This document shows, piece after piece, positions 12,291-21,195 of a stretch of DNA of 64,000 bases (positions within the stretch are counted from its first letter, which is position 1; each line of letters starts with the position of its first letter). The notes beneath the pieces are model-generated. The model was not told the DNA's origin, did not search any database, and saw only the letters and a program-made list of their open reading frames with translations. Position numbers and translations under genes: made by a program. The DNA lies in the NCBI RefSeq assembly GCF_000379685.1, contig NZ_KB903257.1, positions 53,883 through 117,882 of the forward strand. Direction: 5' to 3'. The DNA is from Catelliglobosispora koreensis DSM 44566 (GTDB lineage Bacteria; Actinomycetota; Actinomycetes; Mycobacteriales; Micromonosporaceae).

Positions 12291-13133
12291 GTGGCAGCCG
12301 ATTTTGGTACATCCGGGCGTCTACCGCTGGCCTACACGGCTGCGGGAAACTCGTCTTTCACCGAGTTTCTGAGCCAGGTGGCACCGGAGTTGCTGCCTGG
12401 GCGCCGTAACCTGCCTCAGGGCGGTGCGGCGAAAGACCTCGCTCCACATGCGACAACGATCGTCGCGATCACGTTCTCCGGTGGTGTGGTGATGGCCGGC
12501 GACCGGCGCGCGACGATGGGCAATCTCATCGCCAGCCGCGACATCGAGAAGGTGCACCCCGCCGATCCCTATTCGCTGGTGGGTATCGCTGGCACCGCGG
12601 GTGTCGGCATTGAACTGATCAAATTGTTCCAGGTGGAGCTGCAGCACTACGAGAAGATCGAGGGCGCGATGCTGTCCCTCGACGGTAAGGCGAACCGCCT
12701 TGCGACGATGATTCGCGGCAACCTGGGAGCGGCCATGCAGGGCCTCGTCGTGGTGCCGCTGTTCGCCGGCTTCGACCTCGACGCTGACGATCCGGTGAAG
12801 GCCGGGCGCATCTGGAGCTTTGACGTCACCGGTGGTCTTTACGAAGAGACCGGCTACGACGCGATCGGCTCTGGTTCGCTTTTTGCCAAGTCATCACTGA
12901 AGAAGACATACCGGCCTGGGCTCGACGCCGATGCGGCCGCGAGGCTGGCCGTGGAGGCCCTTTACGACGCGGCTGACGATGACACCGCGACCGGTGGGCC
13001 TGACATCATCCGCAAGATTTTCCCGGTCGTCATGACGGCGACCGCGGAGGGCACGAGCCGTTATTCCGAGCCTGAGACCGCTGCGATGGCGGAGGCGATT
13101 CTGGCCGCCCGCACCGAACGCCCGACGCCATAA
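12291..13133 (+). CDS. prcB: 20S proteasome subunit beta, PrcB
   Basis: Catalytic beta subunit of the actinobacterial 20S core. The 280-residue precursor carries a propeptide of about 54 residues ending in APHA; self-cleavage exposes Thr55 (TTIVAITF) as the N-terminal nucleophile. The conserved GDRRATMGN and the GSGSLFAKS region are also present. GTG 12291 is preceded by GAGGGAGACGAA. prcA follows after 50 bases, and stoichiometric co-expression is expected. Confidence 0.97.
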   Translation: MAADFGTSGRLPLAYTAAGNSSFTEFLSQVAPELLPGRRNLPQGGAAKDLAPHATTIVAITFSGGVVMAGDRRATMGNLIASRDIEKVHPADPYSLVGIAGTAGVGIELIKLFQVELQHYEKIEGAMLSLDGKANRLATMIRGNLGAAMQGLVVVPLFAGFDLDADDPVKAGRIWSFDVTGGLYEETGYDAIGSGSLFAKSSLKKTYRPGLDADAAARLAVEALYDAADDDTATGGPDIIRKIFPVVMTATAEGTSRYSEPETAAMAEAILAARTERPTP

Positions 13134-13183
13134 ACGACACGCTGTAACGAATCGCAGACCGTCCAAAGAGGAGAGCAGCCACC

Positions 13184-13984
13184 GTGGCTATGCAGTTCTA
13201 CGCCTCACCTGAGCAGATCATGCGGGATCGCTCGGAGTATGCCCGCAAGGGCATTGCCCGGGGCCGCAGTGTCGTCGTGCTGACCTACGCCGGTGGCGTG
13301 CTGTTCGTCGCGGAGAACATCTCCACGACGTTGCACAAGGTCAGCGAGATCTATGACCGGATCGGGTTCGCCGCGGTGGGGCGGTACAACGAGTTTGAGA
13401 ACCTGCGGTCGGCTGGGGTGCGCATGGCGGACCTTCGTGGCTATTCCTACGACCGCCGCGATGTGACGGGCCGTGCGCTGGCGAGTGCCTATTCGCAGAC
13501 GCTGGGCTCGATTTTCAGCGAGCAGCCTGGCAAGCCTTACGAGGTCGAGATCTGCGTCGCCGAGGTCGGCACATCGGAGGCCAAGGACGAGCTTTACCGG
13601 TTGCCCTATGACGGCTCGGTGCAGGAGGAGCCAGGGTTCATGGCCATGGGTGGCCAGGCCGAGGCGATCTCGAACGTGATTAAGGCACAGCACCGTGAGG
13701 GGCTGACGCTCAAAGAGGCGCTGAAACTGGCGCTCGCGGCGATCGGCAGCGTGGGCGGCGACAACAACGGCTCTCGCACGATCGCGGCTAACCAGCTTGA
13801 GGTGGCGATTCTGGACCGTTCGCGGCCAGGCAGGAAGTTCCGCCGGCTGACGGGCGCGGCGCTGACGGCGGTCATGCCCGGTGCTGAGGCCCAGGCTGCG
13901 GAGGCCAAAGCCGACGGTAAACCGGATGGCAAAGCTGACGCTAAGAGTGATGACAACGGCGACGGCAAAGAGGCGGCACAGTGA
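13184..13984 (+). CDS. prcA: 20S proteasome subunit alpha, PrcA
   Basis: Structural alpha ring subunit that gates the core and binds the ARC C-terminal tail. The 266-residue protein has the N-terminal gate segment ([21 protein letters not shown]) and the bacterial alpha core with [16 protein letters not shown]. The last 35 residues are a Lys/Asp/Gly-rich low-complexity tail ([13 protein letters not shown]), which varies among actinobacteria and is likely disordered. GTG 13184 follows GAGGAGAGCAGCC; the ATG two codons downstream could also serve. Confidence 0.96.
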   Translation: MAMQFYASPEQIMRDRSEYARKGIARGRSVVVLTYAGGVLFVAENISTTLHKVSEIYDRIGFAAVGRYNEFENLRSAGVRMADLRGYSYDRRDVTGRALASAYSQTLGSIFSEQPGKPYEVEICVAEVGTSEAKDELYRLPYDGSVQEEPGFMAMGGQAEAISNVIKAQHREGLTLKEALKLALAAIGSVGGDNNGSRTIAANQLEVAILDRSRPGRKFRRLTGAALTAVMPGAEAQAAEAKADGKPDGKADAKSDDNGDGKEAAQ

Positions 13985-14015
13985 CCTTGGCGTCACGGGC
14001 AGCTAGGGTCTGAGC

Positions 14016-15374
14016 ATGGACCGGCGAATTTTCGGGCTTGAGACCGAATATGGCGTCACGTGTACTTACCGTGGGCAGCGGCGGCTGTCCCCTGACGAGG
14101 TGGCGCGTTACCTGTTCCGGCGGGTTGTCTCATGGGGACGGTCCAGCAATGTGTTCTTACGCAACGGGGCGCGCCTTTATCTGGACGTCGGTTCGCACCC
14201 GGAGTATGCGACGCCGGAGTGTGATTCGGTAACGGACCTGGTGGCGCATGACCGGGCCGGCGAGCGAATCCTTGAAGGCCTGCTAGTCGATGCCGAGCGG
14301 CGGCTGCACGATGAGGGTATCGCCGGCGAGATTTATCTATTTAAGAACAACACTGACTCTGCCGGTAACTCCTATGGCTGCCACGAGAACTATCTGGTGA
14401 GCCGCCACGGCGAGTTTGGCCGGCTGGCTGACGTGTTGATCCCATTCCTGGTGACGCGCCAGCTGATCTGCGGTGCGGGCAAGGTGCTGCAGACGCCACG
14501 TGGTGCGGTCTATTGCCTGTCGCAGCGCGCTGAGCACATCTGGGAGGGTGTGTCGAGCGCGACGACGCGCAGCCGCCCGATCATCAACACCCGGGATGAG
14601 CCGCACGCCGACGCTGAGCGTTATCGCCGTCTGCACGTGATCGTGGGCGACTCGAACATGAACGAGGTGACGACGCTGCTGAAGGTGGGCAGTGCCGACC
14701 TCGTGCTGCGGATGATCGAGACTGGCGTGGCCATGCCTGACCTGGCGCTGGAGAACCCGATCCGCGCGATCCGTGAGGTGTCACATGACATCACGGGCCG
14801 CCGGAAGGTGCGTCTGGCCAACGGCAAAGAGGCCAGTGCGCTGGAGATTCAGCGGATCTACCACGAGAAGGCGATGGAGTTCGTCTCCCGCCGGGGTGCC
14901 GATCCGGCGGCGCAGCGAGTGGTCGACCTGTGGGGCCGGGTGCTGACAGCGGTGGAGACCGGTGATTTGGCCAGCGTTGGCCGCGAAATCGACTGGGTGA
15001 CGAAGCTGCGGCTGATCGAGGCGTACCAAAAGAAGCACGACCTGCCGTTGTCGAGCCCGCGTGTGGCACAGATGGACTTGGCTTACCACGATCTGCGCCG
15101 GGGCCGGGGTCTTTACCCGCTGCTGGAAAAGCGCGGCAAGGTCGACCGCGTCGTGACCGACCTGCGCACCTATGAGGCGAAGGAGACGCCGCCTCAGACG
15201 ACCCGCGCCCGCTTGCGGGGCGAGTTCATCAAGCACGCGCAGGAGAAGCGGCGCGACTTCACGGTCGACTGGGTGCACCTGAAGCTCAATGACCAGGCGC
15301 AGCGGACTGTCCTTTGCAAGGATCCGTTCCGTGCGCACGATGAGCGGGTCGAAAGGCTCATTGCCAGTATGTGA
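14016..15374 (+). CDS. pafA: Pup-protein ligase PafA
   Basis: Ligates deamidated Pup to substrate lysines using ATP. The 452-residue enzyme has the glutamine-synthetase-like core: FGLETEYGV at the N terminus, [19 protein letters not shown] with the catalytic-region Asp near 57, [18 protein letters not shown] and [15 protein letters not shown]. It lacks the long Dop loop. ATG 14016 lies 31 bases after prcA, consistent with a dop-pup-prcBA-pafA operon. Confidence 0.97.
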   Translation: MDRRIFGLETEYGVTCTYRGQRRLSPDEVARYLFRRVVSWGRSSNVFLRNGARLYLDVGSHPEYATPECDSVTDLVAHDRAGERILEGLLVDAERRLHDEGIAGEIYLFKNNTDSAGNSYGCHENYLVSRHGEFGRLADVLIPFLVTRQLICGAGKVLQTPRGAVYCLSQRAEHIWEGVSSATTRSRPIINTRDEPHADAERYRRLHVIVGDSNMNEVTTLLKVGSADLVLRMIETGVAMPDLALENPIRAIREVSHDITGRRKVRLANGKEASALEIQRIYHEKAMEFVSRRGADPAAQRVVDLWGRVLTAVETGDLASVGREIDWVTKLRLIEAYQKKHDLPLSSPRVAQMDLAYHDLRRGRGLYPLLEKRGKVDRVVTDLRTYEAKETPPQTTRARLRGEFIKHAQEKRRDFTVDWVHLKLNDQAQRTVLCKDPFRAHDERVERLIASM

Positions 15375-15384
15375 GACTCATTGG

Positions 15385-15588
15385 GTGACCGATGAGGACA
15401 AGGTTGAGCCGATCCTGCCGCGTGATCGGGTGCCTCTGCGTAAGCGCATGCTCGACCGGCGGCGCGAGAAGATCAGGGCCGAGATCGAGCGGAACCGGCG
15501 TGGTGAATACACCGTGCCGACGTGGGTCCTTGTGGCTGCTCTCGTGGCACTGGTGGCTGGGCTAGCCGCGTTCATTATCTGGGGCTAG
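15385..15588 (+). CDS. Small single-pass membrane protein
   Basis: A 67-residue protein starting at GTG 15385, 10 bases after pafA. It has a very basic N-terminal half (LRKRMLDRRREKIRAEIERNRR) and one C-terminal transmembrane segment (WVLVAALVALVAGLAAFII). No known family was recognised. The orientation fits an inner-membrane tail-anchored protein with a cytoplasmic basic helix. It converges with the DUF3866-like gene, the two coding regions overlapping by 27 bases. Co-transcription with pafA is likely; the role is unknown. Confidence 0.7.
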   Translation: MTDEDKVEPILPRDRVPLRKRMLDRRREKIRAEIERNRRGEYTVPTWVLVAALVALVAGLAAFIIWG

Positions 15589-16629
15589 CAGCGAGGCGGC
15601 GTGCCGCCCGGCGGCGGCCGCGCTGAGGAAGTACATGAAGTCTTCCTCAAGCGAACGGCCCATGGTCGACAGCGGCACCGGTGACTTGCGCAGCGCGACG
15701 TCGAGACCCGCGGTGGGCACGGTGACGAGCTTGTGGCGTTCGGCTAGCGGGGCCAAGGCGGCCAGCTCGTGCTCGTCGAGTCCTTCGGGGACGGCGATGT
15801 CGGCGGCGACGAGGGCCACCTGGCCGTAGGCCGTGAGGCTGTGGTGCGACACGCCGCGGTGGCGTGGGCGGGCGTCGGTGCCGGAGATGCGCAGGGACCC
15901 GACGGGCCGTCCACCGAGGATGCCCGCCGCGTTGACAGCCTCTCCGACGGACACTCCAGAAAAGCCCCAAGTTGTTGCGGTGCCTAGGTTTCCGGGTCCT
16001 TGAGTGACGATGGCGATGTCGGCGCCGAGGACGTGCTTGGCCGCCAGAAGTCCACTGTGGACGGTGGTGGCTTCCAGGTCACCGCCCCAGGACTGGCCGG
16101 TGGTGACGGTGCCGGCCAAGTGCTCGTTGAGCGCGGCGAGGGTGCGCGACAGCCCGGCGGGCAGGGCCGCGCCGTCGGTCATGACGTAGGCCACGGAGGC
16201 GTCAGCGTCAGCCAGGATGCCGGCGAGGATGGCGGGCAGGGCCGAGTGCAGGTCTGCTGTGACCACGGGCATGCCGCCGAGGTGGGAGGCGCGCTCCATG
16301 ATGGACCGTGCCGGGGAGGTTTCCTCCTCCACGCTAAGCCGGGCCGTCTGCATCGGACTGTAGCGAGCCTTGACGATGTGCCCCGGGAATTCGTGATCTG
16401 GCGGGAGCCGGTCGGGGATGGCGACTACCATCGCGTACCCGCCGGTCCCAAGATTGAGATCCAGAGCGTTTGTGTTTAGTAACACTCTGTCACCGGAGAC
16501 CGGTTCGCCGACGAGATCCGGATAGGCCAGCGCCCGGACCGTCTCGTCACCAACGAGGACCGAAAGTTCCACGGCACCACGCCATTCGCGCAGCCTGCGG
16601 TCAACGACACCGTCTCGCCAGCGGATCAT
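15562..16629 (-). CDS. DUF3866-type conserved protein
   Basis: A 355-residue protein matching, by recall of its sequence features, the actinobacterial/Firmicutes DUF3866 family that often lies near the Pup-proteasome genes. Recognisable blocks include VLLNTNALDLNLGTGGYAMV near residue 50, MERASHLGGMPVVTADLHSALP near 112-133, and GPGNLGTATTWGFSGV near 210. Gly-rich turns suggest an alpha/beta enzyme fold, but no catalytic residue set is established. It runs opposite to its neighbours: it converges with the small membrane gene and diverges from pafB across about 60 bases. Confidence 0.75.
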   Translation of the reverse strand: MIRWRDGVVDRRLREWRGAVELSVLVGDETVRALAYPDLVGEPVSGDRVLLNTNALDLNLGTGGYAMVVAIPDRLPPDHEFPGHIVKARYSPMQTARLSVEEETSPARSIMERASHLGGMPVVTADLHSALPAILAGILADADASVAYVMTDGAALPAGLSRTLAALNEHLAGTVTTGQSWGGDLEATTVHSGLLAAKHVLGADIAIVTQGPGNLGTATTWGFSGVSVGEAVNAAGILGGRPVGSLRISGTDARPRHRGVSHHSLTAYGQVALVAADIAVPEGLDEHELAALAPLAERHKLVTVPTAGLDVALRKSPVPLSTMGRSLEEDFMYFLSAAAAGRHAASLLAPDNERG

Positions 16630-16691
16630 AACCTCGACTCTATCCCTAACGGGCGAAACGGATTACCAACCTGAGCCCTTGCGCTGCTAGC

Positions 16692-17702
16692 GTGGCCTCT
16701 GTGTCGCGCAGTCGTACTGAACGCCTGGTGAATCTGGTGATCTGCCTGCTGGCTACACGCCGTTACCTAACCGCGGCGCAAATCGCTGCGACCGTGCCCG
16801 GCTACGAGCACGATCCAGAGGATGTCCGCGAACACGACGCGTTTCAGCGCAAGTTTGAACGGGACAAGGCCGAGCTTCGAGCCCTCGGCGTCCCGCTGGA
16901 AACGGGGACGGCCAGCATTTTCGATAGCGAACCGGGCTATCGCATCGCCGCTCGTGACTACGCCCTGCCCGCGATCATGCTGGAGCCCGACGAGGCGGCC
17001 GCTGTCGGCGTCGCCGCACGGCTGTGGCGCCACGCTGGGCTGGCCGCTGCCGCGACGTCCGGCTTGAACAAGCTGCGTGCCGGGGGAGTCGAAGTCGATC
17101 CTCACGCCACGCTGGGCATCGAGCCGGTGATCGCGGTCGACCCGGCGTTCGAGCCGCTGACCGCGGCGGCACGGGCCCGCTGCGAAGTGATCTTCAGCTA
17201 CCGCGTGCCCGATGACGACAAGCCAACGGTCCGGCACCTGCAGCCGTGGGGTGTCGTGTGCTGGCGCGGCAAGTGGTATGTCGTGGGCCACGACACCGAT
17301 CGCGAAGCGCCCCGCTGCTTCCGCCTCTCGCGCATCGTCGGCTCGGTGAAGACCCAGGGGCAGCCCGACGCGTTCGAGCCGCCGGAAAACCTTGACCTGA
17401 TTGGCTATGTCGGCCGCAACGCCGGCCCCGTCGCGCGCCCGAACACGGCACGTGTGCTCGTCAAGCCGGGCCGTGCCGCCGGGGTGCGCCGCTTCGCTCA
17501 GCCGGTTCAGTCCACAACAGACGGAGATGTGCTGGAGCTGCGTTACGCCGAGCCAGACAGCTTCGCCGCTTGGCTCGTTGGCTATGGCGCTGACGTGACC
17601 GTGCTCGGCCCCGATGAGGTGCGCAAAGCCGTCGTCGCCCGCTTGGAAGACATCGCGTGTGTGCCCTTCAGCAGCACGGCCTATGAGCTGGAGCCCGCGT
17701 GA
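16692..17702 (+). CDS. pafB: WYL-domain transcriptional activator PafB
   Basis: With PafC forms the regulator that activates LexA-independent DNA-damage genes in actinobacteria. The 336-residue protein has an N-terminal winged helix (ERLVNLVICLLATRRYLTAAQIA), a central WYL domain with PWGVVCWRGKWYVVGHDTD near residues 180-198, and a C-terminal WCX-type region. GTG 16692 or GTG 16701 may start translation; there is no ribosome site, so the mRNA may be leaderless. The GTGA overlap at 17699-17702 couples it to pafC. Confidence 0.93.
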   Translation: MASVSRSRTERLVNLVICLLATRRYLTAAQIAATVPGYEHDPEDVREHDAFQRKFERDKAELRALGVPLETGTASIFDSEPGYRIAARDYALPAIMLEPDEAAAVGVAARLWRHAGLAAAATSGLNKLRAGGVEVDPHATLGIEPVIAVDPAFEPLTAAARARCEVIFSYRVPDDDKPTVRHLQPWGVVCWRGKWYVVGHDTDREAPRCFRLSRIVGSVKTQGQPDAFEPPENLDLIGYVGRNAGPVARPNTARVLVKPGRAAGVRRFAQPVQSTTDGDVLELRYAEPDSFAAWLVGYGADVTVLGPDEVRKAVVARLEDIACVPFSSTAYELEPA

Positions 17703-18643
17703 CCGTTTCCGCGCCCGCCCGGTTAGCCAGGCTGCTCAACCTGGTGCCGTATCTGCTGGCCCGCCCCGGGATCGAACTCGCCGAGGCGGCCGCGGACCTT
17801 GGCGTGTCGGATAAGCAGCTGCGCGAGGACCTTGAACTGCTGTGGGTGTGCGGGCTGCCCGGTTACGGCCCCGGCGACCTCATCGACATGTCGTTCGACG
17901 GTGACCGTGTCACGGTCACTTATGACGCCGGCATTGACCGTCCGTTGCGGCTCACGCCGGATGAGGCGACAGCGCTCGTCGTGGCGCTGCGGATGCTCGC
18001 CGAAACAGCGGGAACTACCGATCGAGACGCGGTCGCGCGTGCGCTGCAGAAGATTGAGCACGCGGCCCGGCTGGAGCAGCCGCCACCGGTCGCGGTCCGG
18101 CTGCCCGGCGACACCGAACGCCTGGCTAACTTGCAGGACCTGTTAGAGCGCGGCAAAGCCCTGAGCATCAGCTACTACTCGGCTGCCCGTGATGTGACCA
18201 GCGAACGGATCATCGACCCAATGCGGCTGCTGTCGGTGTCGGGACGGTCCTATGTGGAGGCCTGGTGCCGCTCGGCCAAGGGCGTGCGCATGTTCCGCGC
18301 CGACCGCATCGACTCCATCACCGAGCTTGAGGAGCCGGCGGCGCCACCTGCGGGCGTGACCGGCAACGACCTGACCGACGGGGTGTTCCAGCCCGATCCG
18401 CAAGCCGAGCTGATCACGCTTCGGGTCAGCCGCGGCAGCCGCTGGATCACCGAGTATTACCCGTGTGAGTCGGTGACCGAGGTGAGCGCCGACGAATGGC
18501 TGGTGTCCATGCGGGTCAACGACATGGATTGGGCCAGGCGCTTCGTGCTCGGCCTGGGACCCCGGGTGCAGGTCGTCGAGCCAGATCATTTAGCCGAGGG
18601 GGTACGCCAAAGCGCGCTGGCCGCCTTGGCAAACTACGCGTGA
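17699..18643 (+). CDS. pafC: WYL-domain transcriptional activator PafC
   Basis: Partner of PafB in the DNA-damage-responsive activator. The 314-residue protein has an N-terminal helix-turn-helix (LNLVPYLLARPGIELAEAAADLGVS), a WYL domain (residues about 150-215, with LLSVSGRSYVEAWCRSAKG) and a C-terminal WCX region. Translation starts at GTG within the pafB stop. Pairing of pafB and pafC immediately upstream of tatAC matches the conserved actinobacterial order. Confidence 0.93.
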   Translation: MTVSAPARLARLLNLVPYLLARPGIELAEAAADLGVSDKQLREDLELLWVCGLPGYGPGDLIDMSFDGDRVTVTYDAGIDRPLRLTPDEATALVVALRMLAETAGTTDRDAVARALQKIEHAARLEQPPPVAVRLPGDTERLANLQDLLERGKALSISYYSAARDVTSERIIDPMRLLSVSGRSYVEAWCRSAKGVRMFRADRIDSITELEEPAAPPAGVTGNDLTDGVFQPDPQAELITLRVSRGSRWITEYYPCESVTEVSADEWLVSMRVNDMDWARRFVLGLGPRVQVVEPDHLAEGVRQSALAALANYA

Positions 18644-18704
18644 CATACCCTTCCGCGCGGCCCGGTTGCACCGAGGCGAGGCGGCGCGGCCTAGTGTTAG
18701 AGCC

Positions 18705-18962
18705 GTGGTTGTCTGGATCGTCATCGCCATCATCGTCGCGGGTTTGGCATACCTCGCCCTGGCTTTGCGTGCGTTAGCGCGCCGGACGCAGCCGCTGCTG
18801 GCCGAACAGGCCAAGTTGCAGACTGGACTGGCTAAAGCACAGGATCTCGCGGCTGCGGCCGAAGGACTCCAGGCACACGCCGATTCGCTGCAAACGCGGG
18901 CGGAGCTGTTGCAAGAGCGCATGGAGGCGATCAAAACCTCGCGGCACGGCCAGAACGCATGA
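18705..18962 (+). CDS. Small membrane-anchored coiled-coil protein
   Basis: An 85-residue protein with an N-terminal transmembrane helix (VVWIVIAIIVAGLAYLALAL) followed by a cytoplasmic, Ala/Gln/Leu-rich heptad segment likely to form a coiled coil. The start is taken at GTG 18705, which opens directly into the membrane helix. No named family was recognised. It lies between pafC and a terminator hairpin and is probably the last gene of the pafBC unit. Confidence 0.65.
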   Translation: MVVWIVIAIIVAGLAYLALALRALARRTQPLLAEQAKLQTGLAKAQDLAAAAEGLQAHADSLQTRAELLQERMEAIKTSRHGQNA

Positions 18963-18993
18963 AAACGCCCGGGGCGCATGTCCCCGGGCGTTT
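18963..18993. terminator. Bidirectional hairpin terminator
   Basis: A perfect 12-bp stem, AAACGCCCGGGG paired with CCCCGGGCGTTT, with a 7-base loop, starts right at the stop of the coiled-coil gene. The A-rich left arm and T-rich right arm let it work in both directions, serving the plus-strand unit and the converging oxygenase gene. Confidence 0.85.
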
Positions 18994-19004
18994 CGCCTAA
19001 GCGT

Positions 19005-19670
19005 CTAGTTGACCGACTGCGAGTCGATCCACTTCTGCAGGTCGTCGCCGCTTTCGAAGCTGACGATCAGCGCGTAACGGGGCTTGTCGCCCTTGTGGTA
19101 GACCGCGTGCCACAGGCGCTGCGTGTCGACCACGAACTGGGCACCCTTGCGAAGCGGGATGTGCCTCTCGGAAGCGGCATCGTCCTTGCCTTCGCGAACG
19201 ATCATGTAGCTGTCGGTGTCGTCGGTGAGGTTCAGCCAGGCACGAACCACCCACGGCTCGCTTTCCGGGTTGAGCCGGTTGTTGTCGTCCTGGTGCAGGC
19301 ACGACACGGCGTATTCGTAGGAGGTGCTGGGCTCCAGCTTGATCACGCGAACGCGGCCGTAGCGGGCGCCAATGTTCTCGGCCCACTTGACCAGGGTCGG
19401 GCAGATCTCGGCGTTCTCGGTCCACACACCGTCTTTGTCAGACTTGCCGTGGTCCCAGAAGCCAGCGCATTCCATGGCGCCCAGGGCCGAAGCGATCGGG
19501 GCGAAGTTGGTGTCGCCACCGCTCTTCCAGTCGACGTATTCCATCGACTCCCACTCAGCCGGGTTCAGTTCACCTTCGTAGTCACGCAGCTGCACAAAGC
19601 CGGTCTCGTCGAGCACGGGCAACCTGCGGTGATTGGTGAGATGGCTGTTGGGCGCTGCCTGCTCCATCAT
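19005..19670 (-). CDS. 2-oxoglutarate/Fe(II) oxygenase-like protein (aspartyl/asparaginyl hydroxylase-like)
   Basis: A 221-residue soluble protein. Residues about 125-205 carry a pattern expected of a double-stranded beta-helix iron(II)/2-oxoglutarate oxygenase: HQDD (HxD), WVVRAWLNLTDDTDSY, then RLWHAVYHKGDKPRYALIVSF with a distal His and an Arg that could hold 2-oxoglutarate. The fold assignment is by motif only. The start is ATG 19670, or ATG 19667 one codon later. It is convergent to the pafC unit and divergent from tatA. The hydroxylation substrate is unknown; secreted-metabolite tailoring and protein hydroxylation are both possible. Confidence 0.6.
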   Translation of the reverse strand: MMEQAAPNSHLTNHRRLPVLDETGFVQLRDYEGELNPAEWESMEYVDWKSGGDTNFAPIASALGAMECAGFWDHGKSDKDGVWTENAEICPTLVKWAENIGARYGRVRVIKLEPSTSYEYAVSCLHQDDNNRLNPESEPWVVRAWLNLTDDTDSYMIVREGKDDAASERHIPLRKGAQFVVDTQRLWHAVYHKGDKPRYALIVSFESGDDLQKWIDSQSVN

Positions 19671-19744
19671 GCGAGGAGGTGTTCCTTTCCGTGAGGGGCG
19701 GGCCGCCGCGCACAGGGAAAAGGGGAACGCGCCAGGCGGCCGTT

Positions 19745-19757
19745 GGCAAGCATTGCC
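19745..19757. promoter_or_regulatory. Inverted repeat upstream of oxygenase-like gene and tatA
   Basis: GGCAA-GCA-TTGCC lies in the 250-base divergent spacer between the oxygenase-like gene and tatA. A second small inverted repeat (GTGCAG-AAAA-CTGCAC) is at 19798-19813. Either could be a regulator site or an mRNA hairpin. Nothing else, such as a small gene, was seen in this spacer. Confidence 0.35.
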
Positions 19758-19920
19758 TTACTTGCGCGCCTTTGTCAACTCTGCGTAACGAAGGGCCGTG
19801 CAGAAAACTGCACCCTGAGCCGTGCCTCGTTGACCCTCGCCGGGTGAGCAGGAACACTCGAAACCGAAGACGCCCGAGGCAGGCGCGTACCATAAGTACT
19901 GATCACCCCTCTTGAACTAA

Positions 19921-20184
19921 ATGGAGCAAAAAATGGGTGCTTTGAAGCCATGGCACATCATCCTCGTGGTGGCGGTGCTGGTGCTGCTGTTCGGCGCGAA
20001 GAAGCTGCCCGACGCGGCTCGTTCCCTGGGCCGTTCGATGCGCATTCTCAAGGCCGAAACCAAGGGCCTGGCCGAGGACGGCAAGGAAAACGTTGCCGAG
20101 AAGGCCGACGCCCAGGTGACCTCGCAGCAGCCGCTGGGTGACAGCCAGCCGTCGGCCGCGCCCAAGGTCGACCCCATCAAGTAA
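19921..20184 (+). CDS. tatA: Sec-independent (Tat) translocase subunit TatA
   Basis: Pore-forming subunit of the twin-arginine export system. The 87-residue protein has the short N-terminal membrane helix (HIILVVAVLVLLFGAKKLP, with the FGxxKLP hinge), the amphipathic helix DAARSLGRSMRILKAE and a charged disordered tail. ATG 19921 or ATG 19933 could start it; the latter gives the more usual family N terminus. tatC follows after 22 bases. Local clients include the GH74 protein encoded at 42-44 kb, which carries an RR signal. Confidence 0.95.
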   Translation: MEQKMGALKPWHIILVVAVLVLLFGAKKLPDAARSLGRSMRILKAETKGLAEDGKENVAEKADAQVTSQQPLGDSQPSAAPKVDPIK

Positions 20185-20206
20185 CCCACAGAGCCCGGAG
20201 ACTGAC

Positions 20207-21118
20207 GTGAAGAACCCCCTGGCACGTCGGCGAGGGTCCTCCGATTTCCAGCGAGCCGCGGATGGCTCCATGACGCTCATGGAGCACATCCGCGAGCTGC
20301 GTAACCGCTTGTTCAAAGCCTCGCTGGGCATTGTGGCGGGCATGATCGCCGGCTGGTTTCTGTCCAAGTGGGCATTCGAACAGCTGAAAGTGCCCTACGT
20401 CGAACTCATGGCGAAGCACGGGCTGCCTGACGACTTCCTGCAGATGAACCCGGGCAGCGGCCTGATTCTGCGGCTGAAGATCACTCTTTGGCTAGCTCTG
20501 ATCGTTGCCGCACCGATCTGGCTCTACCAGCTGTGGGCGTTCATCGCGCCGGGCCTGCACCGGCACGAGCGCAAGTGGGCCTACATCTTCACCGCCATCG
20601 CCGCACCACTGTTCGCGATCGGTGTCACGCTCGGCTTCGTTATGGCCGCCAACGGTCTTGAGTTCCTTATGGCCCAAGGTCTTGCTGGTGTCACGATTCT
20701 GGAAGTCGAGGGCTATACCTCGTTCATGACCGGTGTGATGCTCCTATTTGGAGTGTCATTCGAGTTCCCGCTGATCCTGCTGATGCTCAATTTCACCGGG
20801 GTGCTCACGGGACGCAAGATGCTCAAGGGCTGGCGCGTCGCGGTGTTCGCGGCGACCGTTTTCGCCGCGGTGACGACGCCGGACCCGGGGCCGTTCACGA
20901 TGAGCATCTTCGCGGCGAGCCTGAGCCTGCTGTTCTTCATCACGGTCGGTGTGGCCATGATCAATGACAAGCGGGTCGGGCGCGGCAAGGAGATTTACGA
21001 AGGGCTATCCGACGACGAGACGTCATCGATTGATGACTTCGCGCCGGAGCCGGTGGAGGCAGGAGCGCCACCGAGTTCGATAGCGCCGCTTGAGCGCCGC
21101 TACGACGAAATGACATAA
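20207..21118 (+). CDS. tatC: Sec-independent (Tat) translocase subunit TatC
   Basis: Receptor for twin-arginine signal peptides, a six-helix membrane protein. This 303-residue copy begins at GTG 20207 and shows MTLMEHIRELRNRLF, the conserved cytoplasmic entry motif, and later WLYQLWAFIAPGLHRHERKW and FEFPLILLMLNFTGVL. The C-terminal tail of about 45 residues is acidic and Pro-rich, as in other actinobacteria. A strong hairpin follows the stop. Confidence 0.95.
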   Translation: MKNPLARRRGSSDFQRAADGSMTLMEHIRELRNRLFKASLGIVAGMIAGWFLSKWAFEQLKVPYVELMAKHGLPDDFLQMNPGSGLILRLKITLWLALIVAAPIWLYQLWAFIAPGLHRHERKWAYIFTAIAAPLFAIGVTLGFVMAANGLEFLMAQGLAGVTILEVEGYTSFMTGVMLLFGVSFEFPLILLMLNFTGVLTGRKMLKGWRVAVFAATVFAAVTTPDPGPFTMSIFAASLSLLFFITVGVAMINDKRVGRGKEIYEGLSDDETSSIDDFAPEPVEAGAPPSSIAPLERRYDEMT

Positions 21119-21121
21119 GCC

Positions 21122-21151
21122 AGTGGCCTGCCGCGCGAGCGGCAGGCCACT
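21122..21151 (+). terminator. Terminator after tatC
   Basis: A perfect 13-bp stem, AGTGGCCTGCCGC paired with GCGGCAGGCCACT, with a GCGA tetraloop, begins four bases after the tatC stop and is followed by a CTCTCTT pyrimidine run. Confidence 0.88.
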
Positions 21152-21195
21152 CGCTCTCTTGACCGGCCGGTAACCGGCGGTCAGACTCACTTTCC

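Noticed and set aside
10315..15374. Glutamine synthetase assignment for dop and pafA
   Set aside because: They share that fold, but the motifs, lengths and context with pup and prcBA identify the pupylation enzymes.
18978..19694. Long plus-strand frame opposite the oxygenase-like gene
   Set aside because: It is antisense to a protein with recognisable motifs and has no homology-like features of its own.
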